A stretch of DNA of 64,000 nt from assembly GCA_023935145.1 (NCBI GenBank), contig CM043703.1:18959227-19023226 (forward strand), read 5' to 3'. The DNA comes from Bretschneidera sinensis (Eukaryota > Streptophyta > Magnoliopsida > Brassicales > Akaniaceae). Below are positions 1 to 10,885 of this stretch, one piece after another. Below the pieces are notes generated by a model. That model saw nothing but the letters and a program-made list of their open reading frames with translations, had not been told where the DNA came from and did no database searches. Numbering within the stretch: position 1 is the first letter of the stretch; each line of letters begins with the position of its first letter. Position numbers and translations under genes: made by a program.

Positions 1-47
1 TGGGATTAAACTAACTAAGCAATGACTATGCTATACATAATCTAACA
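1..47 (-). repeat. Copia-1 3' LTR, terminal 47 bp only
   Basis: It ends in ctaaca on the plus strand, the complement of the LTR start TGTTAG. It is directly followed by a C-rich block, which on the minus strand is the polypurine tract that primes plus-strand synthesis. It aligns to 4656-4702 with three substitutions. Confidence 0.9.
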
Positions 48-60
48 GCCCCCCTCAAAC

Positions 61-3000
61 TCAAGGTGGAATATGAGAAACCAACTTGAGTTTGAAAACA
101 ATATCACGAAAATGCCCTGGAGGATGTGACTTGGTAAAAATGTTTGCGAGCTGATCCTTGGATGTGACAGAATGAAGCTGTAGGGAGCCTTGAAGGAGAT
201 GATGACGGACAAAATGACAATCAATCTCAATATGTTTGGTCCGTTCATGAAACACATCATTATGAGCAATCTGAATAGCACTTCTATTGTCACAGTATAC
301 AGGAGTGGCAACAGAAAGTGATACACCCATATCTTGTAACAACCATCGTAAACAAAGAAGTTCAGAGGTAGTGTCAGCTAAAGCACGATATTCTGCCTAT
401 GTACTAGATCGAGCAACAACAGTTTGTTTCTTACTACGCCAAGAGATAAGAGAGGTGCCAAGTAGGAAACAATAACTGGTGGTAGAACGACGATCTATAG
501 GATCACCTGCCCAATCTACATCGGTATAAGCACACAACTGACGAGGAGACTGAGAGGAGAAAAAAGAGCCCATGAAACAATGTCCCCTTTAGGTAATGAA
601 GGATGCGAAGAACAGCAGCAAAATGAGTAGAGCGAGGAGCAGTCATAAACTGACTCACCTGATGGACAGCATACGAGATATCAGGTTGAGTAACAGTAAG
701 GTAGACAAGACTGCCAACCAAATGTCGATATAAAGTAAAATCACGAAGAAGTTCGCCATCATGGGGTGTAAGACGAGCATTATGCTCAGTTGGTGTGTCA
801 ACAACCTTATCGTCTGTGAGATTTGCCCGAGAAAGCATATCAGAGATATATTTGGCTTGTGTCAAATAATAACCATCAGAAGAAGATGAAATCTCAAGAC
901 CAAGAAAATAGCTGAGAGGACCAAGATCTTTCATCTCAAAATTTTGATTGAGAAACTGTTTAAGTTTCTGAATACCAATGGGATCATCCCCGGTGATAAT
1001 CATGTCATCAACATATAACAGAAGAAGTATGATGCCCCGGTCTGTGCGGCGAACAAACAAGCTGAATCATAGGAGCTGATGGAATATCCAAGGCTAGACA
1101 AAGTGTTGCTAAACTTAGCAAACCATGCTCGATGAGCCTGTTTAAGTCCATATAGAGCTCGACGAAGATGACATACCTTGTTTGTTGGATTAGATAGTCC
1201 AGGAGGTGGTTGCATATAGACTTCTTCATTTAGATCACCATTAAGGAATGCGTTTTTTAACATCCATTTGAAAAAGTGACCAATGGCGAGAGGCTGCAAT
1301 AGCCAGCAAAGCACGCACAGAAGATAGACGAGCAACTAGAGTAAAGGTCTTCTCATAGTCCACACCATACTCTTGAGTAAAACCCTTGGCAACAATTTGA
1401 GCCTTGTACCTGTCAACAATACCATTTGAATAAGTCTTAATTTTGTAAACCCATTTACTGCCAACCACAGACTTTCCAGAAGGCAAGTCAACAAAATCCC
1501 ATGTATTATTCTTATGTAAAGCATCAAGTTCCTCTTTCATCGCAGTCTGCCAAAAAGGGTTAGTGGAAGCCTCACGATAGGAGTGGGGCTCATGTAAAGT
1601 AGCTAAAGCATGAAAGCAATGAAAATTCTGGAGATGGGATGGAAGAGATCTTACTCTGGTGGATCGGCGAAGGTCTGGAGAGGAAGTGTGAACATGATCC
1701 TCATACGTAACAGACCCTGGGGGCTCAGGCGAAGTGACGTCGAGAGTATTAGGTGGAGTGGAATCGAGAGTATTAGGTGAGGGAGACTCGGGCAAGACAT
1801 TACTAGTGTGAGGTGAGGGAGATTCGGGTAAGACATTACTAGTGTGAGGTGAGGGAGACTCGGGCAAGACATCACTGGTGTGAGTAGGAGAAATAGGAGG
1901 CTTCATAAGTGTGGTAAAAGGAGGAAAAGATGGCATGTTGAATTTGCCAATTTCATGAAATAGTCTATGCTCCCAGAAAACTACATGACAGGAGATGCGA
2001 AGACGATGAGACACAGGATCATAACACCGATAGCCTTTTTATTCAATTCCATATCCAAGAAAGCAACACATTCGAGAATGAGGCTCAAGTTTGGTGCGCT
2101 CATGAGGTTGGAATAAAACACAACAAGCAGAACCAAACACACGAAGATGGTAGTATGAGGGAACATAGCCAAACAACCGCTTGTAAGGAGTGCAATTATC
2201 AAGGATAGGGGTAGGCAGCCTATTAATCGTGTAGATAGCCGTTAGAGTGGCTTCACCCCAAAATGGGGTAGGAACAGATGTGGAAATGAGGAGGGCTAGA
2301 ACAGTGTCTAAAATGTGCCTAAGTTTACGTTCAGCTCGACCATTTTGTTGTGAAGTGCCAGGACATGACAAGTGAGGAATAGTACCATAATTTTTTAGGA
2401 TGTCTTTAAAAGCAAATTGAGTATATTCTAAAGCATTATCAGAACAAAAAGCTTTGATGGGTTTTGAAAATTGGGTTTCAATCATTTTGGCAAAAGTACG
2501 ATAAATATCCAATAATTCAGAACGAGATTTCATTAAAAATACCCAAGTGTAACGAGAGAAATCATCAACAAAAATTACAAAATAGCGTGAACCACTCATA
2601 CTAGCAACAAGAGAAGGTCCCCAAACATCAGAATGAATTAAATCAAATGAAGCAGTAGCATGAGACTCACTATTATTAAAAGGCAAAGCTGGCTGTTTTC
2701 CAAGTTGACACGAAATACAATCAAAAGAACTTTTAGACACTGACCCTAACAACCCCTTTGAAGCTAAAAGTTGTACCCGAGATGCAGATGCATGACTAAG
2801 ACATGAATGCCAAAGTGCAAGGGATGGGGTGACAAGGAGGCAGCAGTAGAGACGTTAGAGGCGGGAAGGTTAGGCAGGTGTAAGGATGAGAGTTCGAACA
2901 TGCGCCCAATTCTACGCCCGGTCCCAAGGGTCTGACCAGTACGAGGATCCTGCACATTCACACCAGAAAAGTCAAAGACAATTCTATATCCAAGTTCATA

Positions 3001-3230
3001 TATTTGCCCAACAGAAAGAAGATTATAGGATAATTCTGGCACATGAAAAACTTCAGGAATAGAAAGAGAACGACTATTGATGGTGCCTATAGTTTTAACA
3101 GTCATAGTGGAGCCATCAGCTGTGCAAATGAATGAGAAATGAGGTGAAGGTGCAGATGTAGTAAATGAAGCTGGGAAAGGTGTCATATGGTTGCAACAAG
3201 CGGAATAAAAAAGCCAAGAGGCAGAATTAC
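61..3230 (-). pseudogene. Copia-1 pol relic (protease, integrase, RT, RNase H)
   Basis: Minus-strand order is protease region with GAG-pre-integrase (3230-2764), integrase (2752-2039), RT (2014-about 560) and RNase H (342-61). Integrase shows DVWGP around the first Asp, a CSDN block for the second and QQNGRAE for the Glu. RT has LYVDDM near 1010. RNase H ends with the copia signature HERTKHIE. Frame changes are needed near 1255, 1060 and 565. At the protease active site the usual D-S-G is replaced by Y-S-A (about 3200-3215), so the polyprotein could not self-process. It is a dead relic of a plant copia pol; the exact lineage is not assigned. Confidence 0.9.
1735..1890 (-). repeat. In-frame minisatellite in the Copia-1 integrase-RT linker
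   Basis: Near-identical units of about 45 bp encode a Pro/Ser-rich repeat (core SNVLPESPSPHT) three times, then degrade into NTLD-type units. It lies in the spacer between integrase and RT, which tolerates length change. It looks like slippage expansion, not a domain. Confidence 0.75.
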
Positions 3231-3439
3231 CTGGCAGGACTGAGAGGGCAGAGGAAGATGCATTACCAGAATGAGACTGGATGACCTGATTAACTATTGC
3301 CTCAACGTCAGCTGCAGATAAGGTGACAGTAGATCCTGATGACCCGTCAGAGAGTGCAACTGAAGATGAAGCTATAGTCGCAGATGGATATGGAACAACT
3401 GTAGAGAGAGTGCTCTCAGGATGAGCAATTGCTACAGTG

Positions 3440-4289
3440 GAAGCATTGGATCTTCCTCTTTGCCAACATTTATCAATGTATGCCCTCGATGTTTACAAAA
3501 ACGACAGAAATTATTGTCGCGAGGCTTAGGAGAAGGTCAAGGAGCACCAAACCTGTCAGAATGCTTTAGCTGAAATGATGAAGAACTAGATAATGGATCA
3601 GCCAACACTGAAGGACTATGTTGAGAGTGCATAGTCTGTGATCTACTTTCTGCACGAACAAGTTCAAAGATAGCATTGTCCAAAGTAGGGAGAGGAGAGC
3701 GATGTAAAAGTTGCACACGAATAGGCTCAAAATCATCACGTAATGCCATAAGAAAATGGTGAAGACGATGTTGATCCCTTTGTTCAGCATACATTTTGGC
3801 ATCTGTAGGATCCTTCGAAATAGGATCAGAGAGATCAATTTGATTCCATAAGAATTGCATGCGAGCAAGAAAATCATTAATACTCTGCCCCGGTTCTTAC
3901 TTCAGGCAGAAGAGCTCAAACAGGAGCTGATATTCTCGAGCACCATCAACAGCAGAATAACGAGAAGCACGCATATCCCAAGCACCCTTAGCTTCATCAA
4001 AGCTACCAAATATGGCAGAAATAGATGGAATAGTAGTATTACGAAACCATGTGAGAATTTGATGATGATTACTTTCCCAATCAATAAGACGAGTGAGAAG
4101 AGCATCATTAGTTTCAGTAGCCCCTTTAACTGGCTTCTCGACAATACCAACCACGTAAGACCAATACAGACTGAACATCCAATACAGACTGAACATAACG
4201 AAAAATATCTTTTTCTGCCATCTGGTTAAATCTGGTTGTCGGTCAACGGTTGAATAGTGACATCGATGGAGCAGCGGCTGAGATGACAT
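3440..4289 (-). pseudogene. Copia-1 gag relic
   Basis: Two reading frames (4289-3897 and 3860-3537) together resemble a plant copia capsid (UBN2/Retrotran_gag type), which packages element RNA in cytoplasmic particles. Visible cues are the RLIDWESNHHQI and WDMRASRYS segments and a helical middle part. A zinc knuckle of CRFCKHRGHT type lies near 3470-3510, but a one-base shift separates its first half from the final Cys. A short duplicated MFSLYW peptide near the N-terminus shows local slippage. The gag is frameshifted near 3890 and is not functional. Confidence 0.8.
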
Positions 4290-4513
4290 CGATGGAGAAT
4301 GAGACTCCGACTATAGTGGTGACCTGACAGATATGAAAAGGATATACAAGACGTTTTTCTGATGTGAATGATCCACTAATAGTGGCAATCACAGAGCATA
4401 CTCAACTCTTAATATACCGACAACCTTCAAGAAGTTTTTCTGATGTGAAAGATCCACTAATAGTGGCAATTACAGAGCATACTTAACTCTTAATATACCG
4501 AGAACCACGAAGG
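4258..4513 (-). repeat. Tandem duplications in the Copia-1 leader
   Basis: An 81-bp unit (4353-4433) is repeated at 4434-4513 with few changes. A smaller repeat containing tgacatcgatggag occurs at about 4258 and again about 25 bp on. Both lie between PBS and gag, that is in the untranslated leader of the genomic RNA. Confidence 0.8.
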
Positions 4514-4524
4514 CTCTTATACCA
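4513..4524 (-). other. Copia-1 primer-binding site
   Basis: The minus strand reads TGGTATAAGAGC directly next to the LTR, one mismatch from the initiator-Met tRNA complement TGGTATCAGAGC used by most plant copia elements. Confidence 0.85.
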
Positions 4525-4702
4525 TGTTAAAGGTTTAAGAGAGGAAGTGAGACAATACAAAGAAGAGAATTGTATTGAATGGTGTGATTTACTTACAAGT
4601 GAGCTATCCTATTTATAGGAGCCAATAAGAGAGCCAAAGATATACACAACCAATGTGGGATTAAACTAACTAAGCAATAACTATGTTATACAAAATCTAA
4701 CA
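4525..4702 (-). repeat. Copia-1 5' LTR, 178 bp
   Basis: It starts TGTTAG and ends TAACA on the minus strand, with the PBS just downstream. Its outer 47 bp recur at 1-47. The short length is typical of several plant copia lineages. Confidence 0.9.
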
Positions 4703-5033
4703 TTTAGAATCTAAGCTTCAGGTATGAAAAAAGGCTTTACATAGATGCATGCAATATTATAGGATGGTTTACTATATATCTATTTTCTTTACAATATTCA
4801 AAATCCAATTTTTTTTTTTGTTTTGTTTTAAAGAACTTGCATGCAGGATCAATGATTTAGTAAAAGTGAACTAGGTAACATGTCTGCATGCATGCAATAA
4901 AATTTGATGTACCGCCAATATATTTTTTTTTTCCTTTTTAAAGATACTTTCTTGGATAAATGTAAAATTTGATTTATATTTTGTTGGCGAGAATAGTATT
5001 ACCCTACTGCTAACTTTGTATGTCTATGTGCAG

Positions 5034-6803
5034 AAATTGGATGGGGAAGAAGCAAGGCTTGCAGACTATTTTGATGTGATTGCAGGAACCAGCACCGGTG
5101 GCCTAGTGACTGCCATGCTAACCACCACAAATGAGCAGGACCGTCCCCTCTTTGCTGCCAAAGATATTAAAGACTTCTATCTTGATCATTGCCCTAAAAT
5201 ATTCCCCCAGGACAGGTGACTAGTTGCTTATAAACTAATCAATTTGTGAAATAAAGAATTGTAATGATGATTAGAAGAACTGTTACCTCGGGTGCATGCG
5301 CATAACACCATAATATATATATATATATATACACACACACATGCGCACGTTATTGTCTCTCAAACACTATAATTATATACTAACATTACATGTCTACTTG
5401 TACGACAGTTCTCCATTTGCTCCTGTAGCAAACTTGGTCAAGTCTTTAACGGGACCCAAATACGATGGGAAGTATCTGCACAAACTTGTCAAAGAAAAAT
5501 TAGGAGAGACACGGTTGCACCAAACATTGACAAACATTGTTATTCCAACTTTTGACATCAAGCACCTCCAACCAACCATCTTCTCCAGCTACGAGGTTCA
5601 TTAATTAATTATTGTAGATTAAAACTTTAAATTGTTATTTTTATTGATTTATAAGATTTTAAAAAAAAATTGACGATATTGTATAATTTATGGTTAATTT
5701 AGGTGAATAAGAACCCATGCTTAGATGCTTTGCTATCGGATATATGCATTGGAACTTCTGCTGCCCCAACATATCTCCCAGCCCATCATTTTGAAGTCAA
5801 AGACTCCACAGGCAAAGTGAAAGAATTCAACCTCATCGATGGTGGAGTAGCTGCTAATAATCCAGTATGTATATATTAATTTGTTTGATTTATAATATAT
5901 GTGCATTTAATATATATTTTGAGCATGTTGTTCATGCAAAAAAAAAAACTTGTATTATATCACATGATTTTAATAATTAATTAATTTTTCAGGCTTTAAT
6001 AGCTATCAGTGAGGTGACCAAAGAGATCACACAAGAGAACCGTGATTGTTTTGATATAAAAGCAAACGACTATACAAGGTTCCTAGTATTATCATTGGGG
6101 ACTGGTACACAAAAATATGAAGAGAAGTACAATGCTCATGAAGCAGCTAAGTGGGGCGCATTGGGTTGGTTGATCAATGATTCTACTCCATTGATTAATG
6201 TTTTTACTCAAGCTAGCAATGAAATGGTTGATTTTGACATTTCTACTTTTTTTCAAGCTCTTCACTTTGAAGAGAATTATCTTCGATTTCAGGTATATAT
6301 ATATATGTTGTAGTAATTATAATTAATTAATTAGAAAACCTTAGTTTGCATATCATTGTATTAATAGGAACAAGAAAAATGTTGCAGGATGAAACATTAA
6401 TCGGTGAGGTGTCTTCTGTGGATATTGCCACAAAAGAAAACTTGGACAATCTTGTGAGAGTCGGAGAGGAATTGTTAGAAAAGCCTATGTCGAGGGTGAA
6501 TTTGGAGAGCGGTAAATTCGAGTCTACTAATCAGGGAACAAACAAGAAAGCTCTCATAAGGTACGTACATCTATTAAATTTGAACAGTATACTAATTGTT
6601 AATAATCATGAAGCTCGTTTCTAAATAAATAATCGCATGCAACTTAATTCTTATTATATTTACTTGCTGTATATATATTTAATTAATTGACTGTTTTGTT
6701 TTGTTAATTAATTAACCTGTGCAGATTAGCAGAGCTACTCTCCAAGGAGAAGCACCGTCGGGACATGAGATCACCACACGGGAGCTTTGAAAAAAAGAAT
6801 TAA
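5034..6803 (+). CDS. Patatin-like phospholipase (acyl hydrolase), exons 2-7
   Basis: Plant patatin-like proteins are soluble lipid acyl hydrolases with a Ser-Asp dyad, acting on membrane glycerolipids in defence and stress. Six exons with GT-AG junctions can be read: 5034-5215, 5409-5595, 5703-5864, 5993-6292, 6388-6560 and 6725-6803 (stop TAA), in consistent phase, giving about 360 residues. The nucleophile elbow GTSTG lies in the first visible exon (Ser codon 5091-5093). The catalytic Asp is in DGGV (5838-5840). The family normally has about 400 residues and begins with a glycine-rich DGGGxRG loop in exon 1. That exon is absent here and may lie left of the window beyond Copia-1, which would then sit in intron 1. 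The visible exons show no stop or frameshift. Confidence 0.92.
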
Positions 6804-8145
6804 TGGACATTACTTCTATACTATTTTTTTGTTGAAAGGATGTATACTGTTTATTTTCTTATAATATCAACTCTAGGTTGGTATACTACCTAGTATGGGA
6901 AATGTAATATTCATTCTTTTCATTGATTTATTGTAATTATTTCAACAATAATGTAATTATTATATTGTAAATCATTCCTCTTTTGTGTGATTTTATCATC
7001 ACCAATAAAATTAACATACAATTTATTGTAATCCTAACAAAACTGCCAAAGTGGTAATGATAGTCTAATCGGGTAGCGTAAACTTAAAACTGAGTGGAGA
7101 AACATTCTATGAACTTCAAGAAGAAAAAAAATGTAACGACAAGTTGCTCACTCGCTAGGGAAGTTTGGGTTTGTGGGATACGCCCACTTAAATCCAAAAG
7201 GGTTTTGGGCTTGGTTTGATTAATACTTTGAATAAAGATTAAATCAATTTAAAAAATAATAATTTTGTTTTATTTCCACTTAAAACATTACTCAAATTAT
7301 GGATTTATCCTCCTATCTCAATTATCGTTCATGCTTTGCAAAGTCAGCAAATACAATTGCCCTTGAGAGAGAAATTTCAGTTGTAATTTTTTATTAAAAG
7401 ATCTATCTTGTTATTCTAAAATAATCCGTTTATCATCTTGTTCGTAAAAGAGTTGATAAAACTCTTGAAAAGGATTTGCTGAGTGTTTAAGTGTTAAACA
7501 CTTGTGAGGATATTTTTTGTAAGAGAAAATTTTTTTATAAGGGTTTTGACAATTATACCTTAAAGTTACTTGATTGTGTTCTTTGCTGGGATTAATAATT
7601 GGGACTCAAGAAAATCTCTTAACGAGTGACCGAATCACTGCAAATCTATTTGCAAGCTTTTCTACCTTACTTTCTTTAAATTCAGCAAATTTATTTATTG
7701 ATTGTATTTGGTTTATTTGATTTGGATTTAATAGCTTGCATAATTGGTGTTTATTATATTTTTAATTAATCAAAAAATATATTTTTTTAAAATCCAATTC
7801 ACCTCTCTTGGATTGCTTTAATCAACACAATGAATATTAATAAATGTTTAATAATAAAAGATTATTTTTTAGTAAATAAATGCAGATATCATGTTATAAG
7901 ATAGGGCAGAGTATTACATAAGGAGGATTTATTCAGACACTTAGGTATGTTATCTTACATTTGATTGACAGACCAAACCAAAAGAAATTGAAACATCCTT
8001 TGACATTTGTTTTATCCCTTCTGGGATTTATTCAAACACTCACACAATGAATAAAAAGATAGTAATTAATCAGAAGGTGGGCAATTATGTTGTTCTCCTC
8101 CTTGGACTTACAGTACCTAATAGTATTAGTTTTGGTATTAATTAA
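6804..8145. other. Spacer between tail-to-tail PLP copies
   Basis: AT-rich DNA holding the 3' UTRs of both PLP copies. No ORF, repeat or RNA gene was recognised. Confidence 0.6.
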
Positions 8146-8910
8146 TTATTTGGAATTTGTAACTCGTCCATGGGGCGACCTAACATTGCGAAGCTGCTTC
8201 TCTTGGGAGAGTATTTTGGCGAACCTGCAAATTAAACCATAAGTTTTCTATTAATAAGTCCTATAAAATGTGATAAAAAGCAAATTAATTTAAGTTTGCC
8301 CTATAGAATTGTAGAAAACAGTTAAATTAGTTAAACTAAATTTGATACAGTACCTTATAAGAGCCTCCTCATTAGTCTCTTGATTAAATGGCTCAAAGAT
8401 GCCTGTCTCCAAATTCGCCCTGGAAACCGGTTTCTTCAACAATCCCTCACCAACTTTCACAAGATTATCCAAATTCTTCTTCGTAACTACATCCACAGAA
8501 GATAGTTCTCCACTTAATGTATCATCCTGCAGGGATATTAATTAATTTGTTAACATGCATTCAAAAAAATTTAGAATCAACAAGAAGAAAATACGTCGAC
8601 TATATACCTGAATCCGAAGGTAGTTCATTTCAGAGTGGAGTGCTTTGAAAACCACAGAAATGTGGACGTCGACCATATCTGCACTTGATTGAGTAAAGAC
8701 ATCGACTAATGGTGTGGATCCACTAGCGGTTAACCAACCCAACAAACCCCATTTTGCCGCCTCATCTGCCGCGTACTTCTTCTCGGCCTTAGCTGAGCTA
8801 GTCTCTAGTGATATAACCATAAATCGTCCATAGTCAATTTGCTTTATAGGAAAGAAGTCAGGACTTCCCTTTATCTCCTCCTTGTTCAATTCACCAATAG
8901 CCACTAAAGT
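8146..8910 (-). pseudogene. PLP paralogue, exons 5-7 of a split pseudogene
   Basis: Minus-strand exons are 8910-8608 (303 nt), 8526-8354 (173 nt) and 8224-8146 (79 nt, TAA stop). The last two match the plus-strand PLP gene exon for exon in length. Splice sites are intact in this half. The first exon here is the counterpart of exon 5, with the conserved EAAKWG and FTQSS region; its start has Thr-Leu-Val where the other copy has Ala-Leu-Ile. Only 16 bp of intron 4 remain upstream before the Gypsy-1 LTR. The other half lies at 14335-14712. The missing GTSTG exon and the damaged intron 3 make this a pseudogene, although these exons are undamaged. Confidence 0.88.
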
Positions 8911-8926
8911 CTAAGAATTCCACCCC

Positions 8927-9408
8927 TGATGCAGGAGGATCCGAGTCAGATGATGCTGAGTTGTCAGAGAGCACGTTGTTGGCACTAAGATACCTTGAGT
9001 TGGCAGATCAGCGCAAAGATAGCAAGTGGGCTACCTAGATTGATTTACATCATTTAATAGGTGATTGGAAACGGGCTTCCGGGTAAAACTCAAGCTTTAA
9101 GCCCTGAGTGTCGCCGTTTTTAAGCCAAAAAACGACGTTTAGGCCCTCAATTTGGTAGTTTTCAGTTTTTAGGACACTTTATTTTAGTTGCAATTACTTT
9201 AAATTCGGTCTTAATTTAATTTTTCTATTTTAGCTTGACCTTATAAATAAGGTTTTAGGGTTTAGTAAACACATTATTGGTATTTGTATAATTTTAAATA
9301 AAGCATCAGAGCTGTTTCTCTGTGTTTTTAGGGTTTTTCTTGTGTTTCTCCATGTGAAATATCTGTTACGACTAGCCTACAGAATAATCATTATTCGGCC
9401 CGTTGTCA
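8927..9408 (+). repeat. Gypsy-1 5' LTR, 482 bp
   Basis: It matches 13682-14200 but lacks about 37 bp near 9060 that the 3' LTR keeps. Because pol reads into the 3' LTR, the first ~110 bp here are a copy of the pol C-terminus, without a start. Confidence 0.93.
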
Positions 9409-9410
9409 GT

Positions 9411-9422
9411 TGGTATCAGAGC
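9411..9422 (+). other. Gypsy-1 primer-binding site
   Basis: TGGTATCAGAGC, an exact complement of the initiator-Met tRNA 3' end, lies two bases after the LTR. Confidence 0.9.
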
Positions 9423-9459
9423 TTCAGCATCTTCCTGGCTTGAGATTTCATTAGTTTCC

Positions 9460-10885
9460 ATGGCTGGTGGTCATGGTCGTGGTCGTGGTCGTGGTCGTTG
9501 CGGGCAGGTTCCGAATGAGGAAGCCCCATGTCGTGATCGTAACGTTTAGAATGCGATGATTGAGGATTTATAGAGGCAAGTTGCAGAGTTAACCCAGCGT
9601 CTAGCGGCGCAGAATTTCAGTGATCATGAGATGGAAGATCACAATTTCGATTCTAGTTTTGAAAACCCGCATCACAATCCTACTCGATTTTGGGAGCACC
9701 GTGGTAAGGAAGAACATTATGGAGACCTCGGTTTCAGAGTGGATCTGCATGAGTTTTCTCGTACGTTATAGGCCGAGGGATACATCGATTGGTTGAATGA
9801 AGTGGAGCGTATTTTCGAGTATAAAGAAGTTCCAGATCGTGTCAAAGTGAAACTGGTCGCCATCAAACTCAAAGGCAGAGCATCTGCGTGGTGGGAGCAG
9901 TTGAGGCACTCACGCTACCGGCAGGACAAGGCCAAGATCACAGATTGGGAGAAGATGAAGATGAAGATGAAAGGTCACTTCCTTCCTTTCGGCTACACTC
10001 AAACCTTGTTTCAGTGACTTCATTCGTTGAGGCAAGGCACGAGATCGGTGGATGATTGCACGGAGGAGTTCTATCAATTGATAGCCCGGAATGATTTATC
10101 CGAGACAGAGGAGTAGATAGTAGCATGGTATTTGGGGGGATTACGGCAGCCCCTGCAGAATATCTTCAGCCTTCACTCTCTGTGGACCGTTTCTGAAGCA
10201 TACCAGCGTGCACTTGCAGTGGAAAAACAACAGAACATAAGGCCAATGAACCGAAGCAGCGATCAAAGCAGTCGGCTAGTTCGCCCTCAAGAATTTCATC
10301 CTGCCCAGCAGCCACCCCAAGGTAACCCTAGCTCAAATATTAGATGTTTCAGATGTGGTGAACAGGGACATAAATCGACTGAGTGTAGGAAGCCTGCTAG
10401 TCAGAAGGGCAAAAATCTCCTAATTGAGGATGATATGGTAGATGAAACTGAGGAAATTGGAGAGCCTGTGTATAACGATGATGAAGATGGAGATGTGTTG
10501 TATGGAGATGGCCATGAGACCTTGGTTGTTCATAAGAGTTTATTGACCCCCAAGGGCGATACAAGGGACGATTGGTTGAGGACCAATATTTTCCACACGA
10601 CCTGCACAGTTGCAAATAAAGTCTACAAGATGATCATTGACAGTGGTAGTTACGAGAACGTAGTGTCTGAAGAGGCTGTCCAAAAATTGCAGTTGAAGAT
10701 AGATCGTCATCCCAAGCCGTATAAATTGTCATGATTGAATAAAGGCAGTGAGGTAGCAGTAGATAGACGATGCCTAGTATTTTTTTCGATTGGTAGGAAA
10801 TATTTTGATAATGCTCGGTGTGATGTTGTGTCTATGGATGCTTATCATGTATTATTAGGCAGACCTTGGCAGTATGATCACAATC
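9460..10885 (+). pseudogene. Gypsy-1 gag-protease relic
   Basis: The frame from ATG 9460 opens with a Gly-Arg repeat (GRGRGRGRGR), then the Retrotrans_gag capsid core (ALKLKGRASAWWEQL-like block near 9860-9900), a CCHC zinc knuckle CFRCGEQGHKSTEC (about 10345-10390) and a retropepsin motif IDSGS (about 10635). In-frame stops lie at 9547, 9571, 9769, 10015, 10114 and 10732. All are TAG or TGA and each is explained by one G:C to A:T transition from CAG, CGA or TGG. Near 10885 the frame shifts. The capsid and protease would have served particle assembly and maturation; the gene is now dead. Confidence 0.9.

Larger units (their letters stand above)
1..4702 (-). mobile_element. Copia-1: degenerate Ty1/copia LTR retrotransposon, 3' LTR cut by window edge
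   Basis: Read on the minus strand, the order is 5' LTR (4702-4525), initiator-Met-type PBS, gag, protease, integrase, RT, RNase H, a polypurine stretch (about 48-62) and the 3' LTR (47 to beyond base 1). PR-IN-RT-RH order is diagnostic of Ty1/copia. The visible 47 bp of the 3' LTR match 4656-4702 with 3 differences, so the copy is not recent. The coding region carries several frameshifts and a lost protease active site. The element lies just upstream of exon 2 of a PLP gene. The target-site duplication cannot be tested because the left end is outside the window; the right flank begins tttag. Confidence 0.95.

Noticed and set aside
1..4702. Copia-1 considered as an endogenous pararetrovirus
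   Set aside because: LTRs, initiator-Met PBS, integrase before RT and no movement protein: a clear Ty1/copia element.
8927..9040. Separate small gene at the start of the Gypsy-1 5' LTR
   Set aside because: It is the LTR copy of the pol C-terminus without any start codon context.
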